Shown: positions 27,124 to 36,062 of the stretch, piece by piece | How the letters are laid out: each line of letters opens with the position of its first letter | How positions within the stretch are numbered: the first letter of the stretch is position 1 | Assembly: GCF_039872765.1 (NCBI RefSeq) | Contig: NZ_JBDPZC010000001.1 | Coordinates: 496,001 to 560,000, forward strand | From: Roseateles_B flavus | GTDB lineage: Bacteria; Pseudomonadota; Gammaproteobacteria; Burkholderiales; Burkholderiaceae_C | DNA: 64,000 nucleotides | Direction: 5' to 3' | The notes under the pieces: model-generated | What the model was told of the DNA's origin: nothing | Seen by the model: only the letters and a program-made list of their open reading frames with translations | Databases searched by the model: none | Program-made: the position numbers and the translations under genes

Positions 27124-27234
27124 GGGGTAATGCTCTGGAAGCCCGGGAGGGGGCGGGGCGATGCGGCATTGTCCCCGGCCTGCGTATAGTCACTGCTCCG
27201 CATCTACCCAGGGGCGCGGCCGGGCCCCCGCCGC

Positions 27235-28149
27235 ATGAGCACTTCCGGAACCTCCTCCGAGCTGGACCCCCGGCTGCTGCACTGGCTCAACCTGCTGCTG
27301 CAGGAGGGCAGCGTCAGCCGCGCCGCCCTGCATGCCAACGTGACGCAGTCGGCCATGAGCCATGCTCTGCGTCAGATGCGGGCGCATTTTGGCGACCCCC
27401 TCCTGGTGCGGGCCGGGCGCGGCATGCGGCTCAGCGCGCGGGCGGAATCCCTGAAACAGCCGCTGCAGCAGGCCCTGCGCCAGTTGCAGGAGGTGGTGGC
27501 GCCGCAGCCCGGCTTCGAGCCCGCGGCCGGTGCGCATGCGTTCCGCATCGCCATGCCCGACTATGGGGACCTGGTCCTGGCGCCGGCGCTGCTGGGTCGA
27601 CTGCGCCGGCTGGCGCCGCAGTCCACCCTGCATTGCGTGCAGCCCAGCGACTTCGACCTCCTGCAGGCCGCCACGCAGGTCGACCTGCTGATCGGCCGCT
27701 ACGAGCAGGCGCCGCAGAGCCTGCACCGGCGCGTGCTGTGGGATGAAACCTTCGTGGTGATCGCCAGCCGCCGGCATCCGCGTTGGCGGGCGGACGCCAT
27801 CACGCTGGACGACTACCTGGCGGAGTCGCACGTGCTGGTGAGTCCCACCGGCGTGGGGCTGGGCCCGGTCGACAGCTGGCTGCAGCGGCAGGGGCGCCGC
27901 CGGCATGTGGCCTGCACCTTCACGCAGTTCGCGAGTGCGGCGCGGCAGGTGGCCGAAAGCGAGCTGGTCTGCACCCTGCCGCGGCGCGTGGCGCTGGGGC
28001 TGTCCCGGCATCTGGCGCTGCGCTGCTGGGAGCCGCCGCTGCCGCTGCCCTCGCATGCAGTGGTGATGCTGTGGCACGCGGCCCAGCACCGCGATCCGCG
28101 CCACCGCTGGCTGCGCCAGCAGGTGGTGGCGGCCCTGCGGGGGGGCTGA
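27235..28149 (+). CDS. LysR family transcriptional regulator
   Basis: The 304-residue protein has the LysR N-terminal winged helix (LDPRLLHWLNLLLQEGSVSRAALHANVTQSAMSHALRQMRAHFGDPLLVRAGRGMRLSARAE, about 10-70). An effector-binding domain follows with FRIAMPDYGDLVLAPALLGRLRRLAPQSTLHCVQPS. The LVRAGRGMRLSARA ending is of the NodD/PcpR-like branch. The gene is divergent from the MFS transporter and ends back to back with the oxidoreductase gene, whose stop codon is the very next base. LysR proteins usually control a divergent gene and themselves, which points to the MFS gene; the oxidoreductase is a second candidate target. Confidence 0.9.
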   Translation: MSTSGTSSELDPRLLHWLNLLLQEGSVSRAALHANVTQSAMSHALRQMRAHFGDPLLVRAGRGMRLSARAESLKQPLQQALRQLQEVVAPQPGFEPAAGAHAFRIAMPDYGDLVLAPALLGRLRRLAPQSTLHCVQPSDFDLLQAATQVDLLIGRYEQAPQSLHRRVLWDETFVVIASRRHPRWRADAITLDDYLAESHVLVSPTGVGLGPVDSWLQRQGRRRHVACTFTQFASAARQVAESELVCTLPRRVALGLSRHLALRCWEPPLPLPSHAVVMLWHAAQHRDPRHRWLRQQVVAALRGG

Positions 28150-28725
28150 TCAGGCGGCTTCGGCGCGCGTCTCGAGGGGCTTGTCGAGAGGCCTTTCGGG
28201 GGGAGGCAGTCCCGGCAGGCGCCGCAGCAGCCGCTCGCCCACGCCGGCCAGGGTCGTCGCGTCCTGCTGGTGGGTGCCGTATTCGACATGGGGCGGCAGG
28301 TACTGCATGCCCAGCATGCCGGCCGTGCGCTGCAGGGGCTTGAGCAGCTCGCTGAGGCTGTACTCGTTGAAGCCGCCGGCCTGGTAGTCCTCGGCGGTAC
28401 CGCCGGCACTGATCACGGACCACCACTGCTTGCCGTGCAGCGTGCGCACCCCGCGGCCATAGGCCCAGCCATGCTGCAGCACCTCGTCCATCCACGCCTT
28501 CATCAGCGGCGGCACGGAGTACCAGTACAGCGGATGCTGGAAGACGATGCGCTCATGGGCCAGCAGCAGGGCCTGCTCGCGGGCGATGTCGATGCGGCCG
28601 TCGGGGTACTGCTCATGGACCAGGTTGAGCGTGGTGCCCGGCAGCGTGCGCCAGGCCTCGGCCCAGCGGCGGTTGATGTTGGACTGGCCCAGGCGGGGGT
28701 GGAAGAGATGGACGAGTGTTTTCAT
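28150..28725 (-). CDS. flavodoxin-fold NAD(P)H oxidoreductase (KefF/MdaB-like)
   Basis: From the ATG at 28725 (MKTLVHLFHPRLGQSNINRRWAEA) the protein is 191 aa. LFHPRLGQSNINR is the phosphate-binding loop for FMN or FAD. The segment RIVFQHPLYWYSVPPLMKAWMDEVLQHGWAYG is the hallmark of the NAD(P)H:quinone oxidoreductase/KefF family, and GKQWWSVISAGGTAEDYQAGG follows. Such enzymes reduce quinones or nitro compounds by two electrons. No potassium-efflux gene (kefC) is adjacent, so KefF is not implied. The stop abuts that of the LysR gene with no spacer. Confidence 0.88.
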   Translation of the reverse strand: MKTLVHLFHPRLGQSNINRRWAEAWRTLPGTTLNLVHEQYPDGRIDIAREQALLLAHERIVFQHPLYWYSVPPLMKAWMDEVLQHGWAYGRGVRTLHGKQWWSVISAGGTAEDYQAGGFNEYSLSELLKPLQRTAGMLGMQYLPPHVEYGTHQQDATTLAGVGERLLRRLPGLPPPERPLDKPLETRAEAA

Positions 28726-28865
28726 GGCCGCCACGGTATCGGCCCCTGGCGGCCCCGACTGTCATCGGCCCTCATGTCGGCCATGAGCGGCATTCATGGG
28801 TCGCAGGACCCGCTAGGATCCAGGGCCCATCCCCACCTGCCGGCTCGAGCCGGCCTGAGCCTCCG

Positions 28866-29534
28866 ATGTCCGCCCATCCGTCTGCCAGAGCCTTCCTCGT
28901 CGACCTTGACGGCACCCTTGTCGACACCGTCGGCGACTTCGTGGCCGTACTGGCCCTCACCCTGGCCGACCTCGGCCTGCCCCCGGTCTCACGGGCGTGG
29001 GTGCTGCAGGCCGTGGGGCGCGGCAGCGAGCCGCTGATCCGCTCGGCCCTGCGCGAGGTGGGCGGCGATGCCGGGCTGTACGAGGCGGCCTGGGCCCGCT
29101 ACCAGGCGCACTACCTGCAGCTCAACGGGCAGGCCTCGGACCTGTTCCCGGGCACAGTGGAGGGCCTGGATCTGCTGAAGGCGCAGGGCCTGCCCATGGC
29201 CTGCCTGACCAACAAGCCGGCGCGCTTTGCCCGCGACCTGCTGGCGGCCAAGGGGCTGGCGGGCTACTTCGACCGGGTATTCGGCGGTGATGACTTCGAG
29301 CGCAAGAAGCCCGATCCTCTGCCCCTGCTCAAGACCTGCGAGGCCCTGGGCGTGCGGCCGCAGGAGGCCTGGATGATCGGGGATTCAAGCAACGACGCGC
29401 AGGCCGCGCATGCAGCCGGCTGCCCGGTGGTGCTGCTGCGCCATGGCTACAACCACGGCGAGCCCATCGATGCCGTGCCCGCCCTGGCGCACCTGGACCG
29501 GCTGGACCAGATCGGGCGCCTGCTGGCACCCTGA
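28866..29534 (+). CDS. gph: phosphoglycolate phosphatase (HAD family)
   Basis: Gph removes phosphate from 2-phosphoglycolate, formed by Rubisco oxygenation or DNA repair. The 222-residue protein starts at the ATG at 28866. It has HAD motif I DLDGTLVDT with nucleophile Asp13 and Asp15, a helical cap, motif II CLTNKP, the Lys in RKKPDPLPLL and motif III/IV MIGDSSNDAQAA. Placement before trpE is the usual burkholderialean arrangement; rpe, normally the gene before it, is far upstream here. A gene on the opposite strand separates it from trpE. Confidence 0.92.
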   Translation: MSAHPSARAFLVDLDGTLVDTVGDFVAVLALTLADLGLPPVSRAWVLQAVGRGSEPLIRSALREVGGDAGLYEAAWARYQAHYLQLNGQASDLFPGTVEGLDLLKAQGLPMACLTNKPARFARDLLAAKGLAGYFDRVFGGDDFERKKPDPLPLLKTCEALGVRPQEAWMIGDSSNDAQAAHAAGCPVVLLRHGYNHGEPIDAVPALAHLDRLDQIGRLLAP

Positions 29535-29558
29535 ACGCCTCGTGGGCCGGCCTGCTGC

Positions 29559-30155
29559 TCAGCGGCTGCGGCCCTGGGCCTGAATGCCCAGCAGGGCATC
29601 CTTGAGCTGGCCATCCGCCGGGTTCTTGCCCAGCCAGATGCGCATCAGCGTGGTGAAGAACTCCGGCTCCTTGATGGGCTCGCCCTGCACCTTGCCGTTG
29701 ACCGAGATCACCGTGCCGGTGCCGGGGACGAAGTCCACGGCAAAGCCCTCGCCGGCGCTCATCTTCTTCTTGGCTGCGAAGACTTCGGCGATGCGCATCA
29801 CGCCGGGGATGGACTTGGAGAAGTCCTCGGGCGTGGCGTTGTCCTGCATGCCCTTCGTGAAGAGCTTGCCGAGCTCGTTGGCATCGATCTCGCGCAGCAT
29901 GTGGATGGACAGGCGCTTGGGGCCGCTCATGCCGAACACGCCGTCGGGCGTGCCGGTCTTCTCCTTGAGGTAGAGGCCGGCGGTATAGACCTTGAAGATG
30001 GCCTTGTAGCGGATGCCCGCACCATTGAGGACCAGCTTCTGGCCACCCAGTTCGGCCTGGGGCTCGTACTTCACCCCGGCCAGTTCCACGGCCTGGGCCT
30101 GAGCGCCCAGGGGCACTGCCAGCGCTACCAGCGCTGCAAGAATCAAACGACGCAT
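29559..30155 (-). CDS. secreted chalcone-isomerase-like protein
   Basis: I use the ATG at 30155, which has GGAGCGAG 5-12 bases upstream. It gives 198 residues with a clear signal peptide (MRRLILAALVALAVPLGAQAQA). The mature protein follows the bacterial chalcone-isomerase-like domain: GVKYEPQAELGGQKLVLNGAGIRYKAIFKVYTAGLYLKEKTGTP, then KRLSIHMLREIDANELGKLFTKGM and GTVISVNGKVQGEPIKEPEFFTTLMRIWLGKNPAD. Such proteins are periplasmic in proteobacteria and probably bind lipids or small hydrophobic molecules; isomerase activity is not expected. It is wedged on the minus strand between gph and the trp leader region. Confidence 0.88.
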   Translation of the reverse strand: MRRLILAALVALAVPLGAQAQAVELAGVKYEPQAELGGQKLVLNGAGIRYKAIFKVYTAGLYLKEKTGTPDGVFGMSGPKRLSIHMLREIDANELGKLFTKGMQDNATPEDFSKSIPGVMRIAEVFAAKKKMSAGEGFAVDFVPGTGTVISVNGKVQGEPIKEPEFFTTLMRIWLGKNPADGQLKDALLGIQAQGRSR

Positions 30156-30253
30156 GTCTCGCTCCAAGGATGTCTGCATGACAGCTGCAGAACTTGTAAA
30201 AAGGAGTATGTCTGAACGGCGAAGGCTTGAGCTAGGGGCAGGTCTCAGTTTTC

Positions 30254-30271
30254 GTGTAGCACTGCTACACT
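30254..30271 (+). promoter_or_regulatory. trp promoter -10 within a perfect dyad
   Basis: GTGTAGCA-C-TGCTACAC (30254-30270) is a perfect inverted repeat of 8-bp arms. Its right arm runs into TACACT (30266-30271), a good -10 candidate resembling TACAGT before the tRNA-Tyr gene in this window. Initiation would fall near 30278. No clear -35 is visible, so an activator or repressor dimer at the dyad is plausible. Confidence 0.5.
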
Positions 30272-30281
30272 CGCCCGCACT

Positions 30282-30365
30282 ATGTTCATCACGCGCAAGC
30301 AGATCAAGGGGTCGAACGACCGGGGAGCCTGGCCCTGGCGATGCCCGTCCGCCTTCACCCACTGA
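30282..30365 (+). CDS. trpL: candidate trp operon leader peptide, 27 aa
   Basis: This short frame opens at the ATG at 30282, about 4 bases after the predicted transcription start, and closes with TGA. It encodes 27 residues beginning MFITRKQIKG, with Trp at positions 17 and 19 in the context GAWPWRCP. Two Trp codons three residues apart in a short frame just before trpE fit an attenuation leader. There is no Shine-Dalgarno sequence, which would fit leaderless translation as described for the Sinorhizobium trp leader. The Trp-codon stretch GGCCCTGG (30331-30338) can pair with CCGGGGTC (30396-30403), which alternatively forms a hairpin with GGCCCCGG. The gene call rests on this logic alone. Confidence 0.5.
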   Translation: MFITRKQIKGSNDRGAWPWRCPSAFTH

Positions 30366-30384
30366 AGCGCCTGGCCTGCTTGCC

Positions 30385-30403
30385 GGCCCCGGTTCCCGGG
30401 GTC
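30385..30403 (+). terminator. possible trp attenuator hairpin
   Basis: GGCCCCGG (30385-30392) pairs with CCGGGGTC (30396-30403; one G-U) around a 3-base TTC loop, 20 bases after the leader stop. It lacks a U-run, so termination may be weak or Rho-dependent. The 3' arm also pairs with the Trp-codon stretch of the leader. Confidence 0.4.
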
Positions 30404-30563
30404 CACACTTCCGCGTCATTTCCTCGTAGTTCCCGCGAAAGCTGTTGCGAATCCGTGCGCCGGTGCTGCCCCTGGCAGCGCCGCGGCATGTCAGCCAGGC
30501 TGATCTGTACGATCGGGCTCCGCCGCCCCTGGGCCGGTGCCCCTGATATCGCGAGAAGAGAAC

Positions 30564-32048
30564 GTGATCACCGAACTCGAATTCCAGAGCTTGGCCGCAG
30601 AAGGCTACAACCGCATCCCTCTGATCAGCGAGGCCTTTGCGGACCTTGAAACCCCCCTGTCCCTCTACCTGAAGCTCTGTGCCGGTGCCGGCCAGGGGCG
30701 CTACAGCTTCCTGCTGGAGTCCGTGGTGGGCGGCGAGCGCTTCGGGCGCTACTCCTTCATCGGCCTGCCGGCGCGCACCGTGCTGCGCAGCCACGGGCAG
30801 CGCACCGAGGTGCGCCGCGATGGCGAGGTGGTCGAGACCCACGAGGGCAACCCCCTGGCCTTCATCGAGGCCTACCAGCAGCGCTTCAAGGTGGCCCTGC
30901 GCCCCGGCATGCCGCGCTTCTGTGGCGGCCTGGCCGGCTACTTCGGCTACGACGCCGTGCGCTACATCGAGCCGCGCCTCGCCAAGACCGAGAAGCCCGG
31001 CGGCCTGGACACCCCCGACGTCATGCTGCTGCAGTGCGAGGAGCTGGCCGTCATCGACAACCTGTCCGGCCGCCTCTACCTGATCGTCTATGCCGACCCG
31101 GCCCAGCCCGAGTCCTACTTCAAGGCCAAGAAGCGCCTCGCCGAGCTGCGGGACAAGCTCAGCTACAGCGTCTCGGCGCCGCAGGTGAAGCGCGGGCAGT
31201 CGCATCCGGTGCTGCGCGAGTTCGCCAAGGCCGACTACCTCGACGCCGTGCTGCAGGCCAAGGAGTACATCGCCGCCGGGGACATGATGCAGGTCCAGGT
31301 GGGCCAGCGCCTGTCCAAGCGCTACACCGAATCCCCGCTGAGCCTCTACCGCGCGCTGCGTTCGCTCAATCCCAGCCCCTACATGTACTTCTATGACATG
31401 GGGGACTTCCAGATCGTCGGCGCCTCGCCCGAGATCCTGGTGCGCCAGGAGCGCACGGCAGAGGGGCAGAAGGTCACCATCCGCCCGCTGGCCGGCACCC
31501 GGCCGCGCGGCGCCACGCGCGAGCAAGACCTGGCCCTCGAGGCCGAGCTCAAGGCCGACCCCAAGGAGCGCGCCGAGCACCTGATGCTGATCGACCTGGC
31601 CCGCAACGACATCGGCCGCATCGCCACCACCGGCAGCGTCAAGGTGACGGATGCCTTCGTCATCGAGCGCTACTCGCACGTGATGCACATCGTCAGCAAT
31701 GTCGAGGGGCAGCTGCAGCCCGGCGTCAGCAATATGGACGTGTTCCGCGCGACCTTCCCGGCCGGCACCCTCACCGGCGCGCCCAAGGTCCGGGCGATGG
31801 AGATCATCGACGAGCTGGAGCCCGTCAAGCGCGGCATCTACGGCGGCGCCTGCGGCTACCTCAGCTACGCGGGCGACATGGACCTGGCCATTGCCATCCG
31901 CACCGGCATCGTGCAGGACCAGATGCTCTATGTGCAGGCCGCGGCCGGCGTGGTGGCGGACTCCGTGCCCGAGCTGGAATGGAAGGAAACCGAGGCCAAG
32001 GCGCGGGCCCTGCTGCGCGCGGCCGAGCTGGTCGAGGAGGGCTTCTGA
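30564..32048 (+). CDS. trpE: anthranilate synthase component I
   Basis: TrpE converts chorismate to anthranilate using ammonia delivered by TrpG, the first committed step of tryptophan synthesis. I use the GTG at 30564 (MITELEFQSLAAEGYNRIPLI), with AGAAGAG a few bases upstream; family members in this group start the same way. The GTG at 30537 would add nine residues. The 494-residue protein has the N-terminal feedback domain (LETPLSLYLKLCAGAGQGRYSFLLESV, where the LLES motif binds Trp). The chorismate-binding domain has RPLAGTRPRGAT, ADPKERAEHLMLIDLARNDIGR, GTLTGAPKVRAMEIIDELEP and YGGACGYLSYAGDMDLAIAIRT. The next gene overlaps its stop by one base. Confidence 0.97.
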   Translation: MITELEFQSLAAEGYNRIPLISEAFADLETPLSLYLKLCAGAGQGRYSFLLESVVGGERFGRYSFIGLPARTVLRSHGQRTEVRRDGEVVETHEGNPLAFIEAYQQRFKVALRPGMPRFCGGLAGYFGYDAVRYIEPRLAKTEKPGGLDTPDVMLLQCEELAVIDNLSGRLYLIVYADPAQPESYFKAKKRLAELRDKLSYSVSAPQVKRGQSHPVLREFAKADYLDAVLQAKEYIAAGDMMQVQVGQRLSKRYTESPLSLYRALRSLNPSPYMYFYDMGDFQIVGASPEILVRQERTAEGQKVTIRPLAGTRPRGATREQDLALEAELKADPKERAEHLMLIDLARNDIGRIATTGSVKVTDAFVIERYSHVMHIVSNVEGQLQPGVSNMDVFRATFPAGTLTGAPKVRAMEIIDELEPVKRGIYGGACGYLSYAGDMDLAIAIRTGIVQDQMLYVQAAAGVVADSVPELEWKETEAKARALLRAAELVEEGF

Positions 32049-32782
32049 TGCGCCCCGCACCGACCCTCGAGCTGGTGCTGGTGGGTGACCGCGACGATGC
32101 CATCACCGCCCACCGCGCCATCCCCCTGGCCCTGGACCTCGCCAGCCAGGCGCTGGACCTGCCCCTGCAGGCCCGCTGGATGGCCACCGACGAGGTGGGG
32201 GATGCCCGCGCGCTGCAAGCCGTCCACGGCGTCTGGTGCGTGCCGGGCAGCCCTTACCGCAGCATGGACGGCGCCCTGCGCGCCATTCGCCAGGCGCGCG
32301 AGAGCGGCCAGCCCTTCCTGGGCACCTGCGGCGGCTTCCAGCATGCCGTGGTCGAGTACGCTCGCCATGTGCTGGGCTGGGCCGACGCCGAGCACGAGGA
32401 GACCGCCGGGGCCGGCGAGCGGCGGGTGATCCATCACCTGGCCTGCGAGCTGGTGGAGCAGCACGAGCGGTTGGCCCCCCTGCCGGGCACCCGCCTGCAT
32501 GCCGTCTATGAGGGGCAGCCCTTCAGCGAGGGCTACCGCTGCCGATTCGGGCTCAACCCCGACTTCGTGGCGGCCCTCACCGCGGGGCCACTCCAGGCCG
32601 CCGCCCAGGGGCCGGCCGGCGATGTGCGGGCGGTTGAACTGGCCGGGCATCCCTTTTTCGTGGCAGCGCTGTTCCAGCCGGAACGCCAGGCGCTGCAAGG
32701 CAATCTGCCGGGCCTGGTCAAGGCCTGGGTCGAGGCTGCGGCCGTGCGCGCCGCTGAACTGGAGGCGCGCTCATGCTGCTGA
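32048..32782 (+). CDS. CTP synthase C-terminal-like glutamine amidotransferase homologue, triad altered
   Basis: The 244-residue protein matches the class I amidotransferase domain of CTP synthase without the synthetase half; this stand-alone group is annotated as CTP synthase C-terminal region-related. It has ELVLVGDRDDAITAHRAIPLALD at the start, CVPGSPYRSMDGALRAIRQARESGQPFLGTCGGFQHAVVEYARHVLGW with nucleophile-position Cys94, YEGQPFSEGYRCRFGLNP, and HPFFVAALFQPERQAL. In CTP synthase the catalytic pair is FHPE; here it is FQPE (Gln210, Glu212), so the His is missing and glutaminase activity is doubtful. It sits between trpE and trpG, overlapping both (1 base and 10 bases). A role linked to tryptophan synthesis is implied by coupling only. 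Confidence 0.82.
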   Translation: MRPAPTLELVLVGDRDDAITAHRAIPLALDLASQALDLPLQARWMATDEVGDARALQAVHGVWCVPGSPYRSMDGALRAIRQARESGQPFLGTCGGFQHAVVEYARHVLGWADAEHEETAGAGERRVIHHLACELVEQHERLAPLPGTRLHAVYEGQPFSEGYRCRFGLNPDFVAALTAGPLQAAAQGPAGDVRAVELAGHPFFVAALFQPERQALQGNLPGLVKAWVEAAAVRAAELEARSCC

Positions 32783-33357
32783 TGATCGACAACTACGACA
32801 GCTTCACCTTCAACCTGGTGCAGTACTTCGGCGAACTCGGGACCGAGGTGAAGGTGGTGCGCAATGACGAGATCACCGTCGGCGAGATCGCGGCCCTGAA
32901 GCCGGCTCACCTGGTCTTCTCGCCGGGTCCCTGCTCACCTGCCGAGGCCGGTGTCTGCGTGGAGGCCATCCGTCACTTCGCGGGCAAGCTGCCCCTGCTG
33001 GGCGTGTGCCTGGGCCATCAGAGCATGGGCGCGGCCTTCGGGGCCAACATCGTCCGCGCCAAGACCCAGATGCACGGCAAGACCAGCGTGATCCACACCG
33101 ATCAGCAGGGCGTGTTCGCCGGCCTGCCGCAGGACTTCACCGTGGTGCGCTACCACTCGCTGGTGGTCGAGGAGGCGACGTTCCCCAAGGAGTTCGTCGT
33201 CACTGCCCGCAGCGAGGACGGCGAGATCATGGGCCTGCGCCACCGCGAGCTGGCCGGCACGGCTACGCCGCTGGAGGGGGTGCAGTTCCATCCGGAATCC
33301 ATCCTGTCCGAGCACGGCCATGCCATGCTGAGGAACTTCCTGCAGCTGCGGAAGTGA
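32773..33357 (+). CDS. trpG: anthranilate synthase component II (glutamine amidotransferase)
   Basis: TrpG hydrolyses glutamine and passes ammonia to TrpE; in many bacteria the same subunit serves 4-amino-4-deoxychorismate synthase for folate. The 194-residue protein is a complete class I amidotransferase: MLLMIDNYDSFTFNLVQYFGELG, VFSPGPCSPAEAG for the oxyanion region, LLGVCLGHQSMG with the nucleophile Cys, and GVQFHPESILSEHG with His and Glu. All three catalytic residues are intact, in contrast to the preceding homologue. The ATG lies 10 bases inside the previous gene. Confidence 0.97.
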   Translation: MLLMIDNYDSFTFNLVQYFGELGTEVKVVRNDEITVGEIAALKPAHLVFSPGPCSPAEAGVCVEAIRHFAGKLPLLGVCLGHQSMGAAFGANIVRAKTQMHGKTSVIHTDQQGVFAGLPQDFTVVRYHSLVVEEATFPKEFVVTARSEDGEIMGLRHRELAGTATPLEGVQFHPESILSEHGHAMLRNFLQLRK

Positions 33358-33427
33358 GAGGGCGCCCCGCCGCGTCCCGCGGCAGACGGCGCCCAGCGAA
33401 GACCGATTGCCAAGGAGTAGTCAGGCC

Positions 33428-34450
33428 ATGATTGACTTGCGAAGCGACACCGTCACCCAGCCCACGCCGGCCATGCGCGAGGCCATGAGCGCTGCGCCCC
33501 TGGGTGACGATGTCTTCGGTGACGACCCCAGCGTCAACGCGCTGCAGGAGGACCTGGCCGCGCGGCTGGGCTTCGAGGCCGCGCTCTTCATGCCCACGGG
33601 CACGCAGAGCAATCTCTGCGCGCTGATGGCCCACTGCCAGCGCGGCGACGAATACATCGTCGGCCAGATGGCCCACACCTATCGCTGGGAAGGCGGTGGC
33701 GCGGCGGTGCTGGGTTCCATCCAGCCGCAGCCCCTGGCGCAGCAGCCGGACGGCAGCCTGCTGCTGGCCGACATCGAGGCCAACATCAAGCCCGACGACG
33801 CGCACTTTGCCCGCACCCGGCTGCTGACCCTGGAGAACACCATCGGCGGCAAGGTGCTGCCCATGGACTACCTGGCCGCGGCCTCGGAGCTCGCGCAGCG
33901 CCGCGGCCTGGCCCGCCACCTCGATGGCGCGCGGCTCTTCAACGCAGCCGTGGCGGTGGATGCGGCCGATCCCTACGCCGCGGCGCGCCGCATCTGCAGC
34001 CATTTCGACAGCGTCTCCGTGTGCTTCTCCAAGGGCCTGGGCGCGCCGGTGGGCTCGGTGCTGTGCGGCTCGCGTGACTTCATCAAGAGTGCCCACCGCT
34101 GGCGCAAGATGGCCGGCGGCGGCCTGCGCCAGGCGGGCCTGCTGGCCGCCGCGGCCCACCATGCCCTGGACCATCACGTGCGCCGCCTGACCGAGGACCA
34201 TGCCCTCGCGCGCCGGCTGGCCGAGGGCCTGGCCGGGGTGCCAGGTCTTGCCATCGAGGCGCCGCAGACCAACATCGTCTTCGCCGACGTGCGCGATGCC
34301 GATCGCGCCGCCGGCCTGCTGTCCTTCCTGAAGGAGCGCGGCGTGCTGGCCACGGGCCTGTACCGCCTGCGATTCGTGACCCATCTGGACGTCGATGCGG
34401 CGGGCGTGGACCGCGCCATCACCGCCGTCCGCGACTACTTCAAAGCCTGA
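33428..34450 (+). CDS. ltaE: low-specificity L-threonine aldolase
   Basis: LtaE is a PLP enzyme that cleaves L-threonine or L-allo-threonine to glycine and acetaldehyde. The ATG at 33428 follows AAGGAG with a 10-base spacer and gives 340 aa. Landmarks are MIDLRSDTVTQPTPAMREAM, LGDDVFGDDPSVNALQ, ALFMPTGTQSNLCAL, RGLARHLDGARLFNAAVA with the Asp that contacts the PLP nitrogen, and VSVCFSKGLGAPVGSVLCG with the Schiff-base Lys. It lies inside the trp gene run between trpG and trpD, 70 bases after trpG and 12 before trpD, so it is probably co-transcribed. Confidence 0.93.
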   Translation: MIDLRSDTVTQPTPAMREAMSAAPLGDDVFGDDPSVNALQEDLAARLGFEAALFMPTGTQSNLCALMAHCQRGDEYIVGQMAHTYRWEGGGAAVLGSIQPQPLAQQPDGSLLLADIEANIKPDDAHFARTRLLTLENTIGGKVLPMDYLAAASELAQRRGLARHLDGARLFNAAVAVDAADPYAAARRICSHFDSVSVCFSKGLGAPVGSVLCGSRDFIKSAHRWRKMAGGGLRQAGLLAAAAHHALDHHVRRLTEDHALARRLAEGLAGVPGLAIEAPQTNIVFADVRDADRAAGLLSFLKERGVLATGLYRLRFVTHLDVDAAGVDRAITAVRDYFKA

Positions 34451-34462
34451 ACGGGAACCGCC

Positions 34463-35493
<1,031 letters not shown>

Positions 35494-35497
<4 letters not shown>

Positions 35498-36012
35498 GAT
35501 CCAATGCCGCCCTCTGGCGCCGCCTGCGGGATGACATCCCCCAGGCCCGCCAGGTGCTGCTGCCGCGCGTGGAGGTGCACCCGCTGTCCTGGGGCCTGGG
35601 CCTGAGCGGCACGGCGCTGGGCCTGTGGGGCGTGCCCCTGCTGCCAGACGCCTGGCGCACGGGTGCCGGCTGGCTGGCCCTGGGCCTGGTGGTGGCCGGC
35701 ATGGCTGCCTGGGGCCTGCTGAAGCGCGAGCACCTGGGCTGGCGCCTGGACTTCGCTTCGCGCGAGCTGGCGCCGGTGGGCGTTGATGGCGAGCCACGCC
35801 GCCTGGACGGCCCCGGCTGGGGCCTGTATTGCGTGGGCGGATCCAAGCGCCGCTCACTGGCGCTCGAGTTCCGTCACGAGGACGGCGGCAAGGCCCTGCG
35901 CGTGCTGGAGACCCGCGGCGGCGCCAGCCGCGAGGAGCATCAGCTCGTGAGCCAGATCGCCGACGCGCTGGCGCAGCGGCTGCAGCTGCGGCGCGAGGGG
36001 CTCAGCCTGTGA
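35494..36012 (+). CDS. small membrane protein inserted between trpD and trpC
   Basis: The 172-residue protein begins MRSNAALWRRLRDDIPQARQVLLPRVEVHPLSWG. It has two hydrophobic segments close together (about 33-50 LGLSGTALGLWGVPLLP and 56-74 GWLALGLVVAGMAAWGLL), followed by a soluble beta-rich tail with RHEDGGKALRVLETRGGASREEHQLVSQIADALAQRL. The two-helix hairpin with N- and C-termini in the cytosol resembles small PH-domain-like membrane proteins, but I do not recognise a family. The ATGA overlap with trpD means that it is translated with it. trpC follows after 50 bases. Confidence 0.75.
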
Positions 36013-36062
36013 GCGCGCCGATTGCCAGCCTGCACACGACATCCTGACTCAAGGCCAAGACC

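Larger units (their letters stand above)
30156..30563 (+). other. trp leader region
   Basis: This 408-base gap between the secreted protein gene and trpE is not empty. It carries a dyad and -10 candidate, a candidate leader peptide with two Trp codons and GC-rich hairpins, listed separately. A second stable hairpin, GGTGCTGCC-CCT-GGCAGCGCC at 30462-30482 (one G-U pair), lies between the leader peptide and trpE. No other gene is visible. Confidence 0.6.

Noticed and set aside
28150..28725. KefF, ancillary protein of a potassium efflux system
   Set aside because: The fold matches, but no kefC-type antiporter is adjacent, so only a general oxidoreductase call is supported.
30537..30563. Upstream GTG as the trpE start
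   Set aside because: The GTG at 30564 has a better-placed ribosome site and matches the conserved N-terminus MITELEF of this group.
30156..32060. Long N-terminal extension of the chalcone-isomerase-like gene running antisense through trpE
   Set aside because: A signal peptide and a ribosome site define the start at 30155; the extension is antisense noise.
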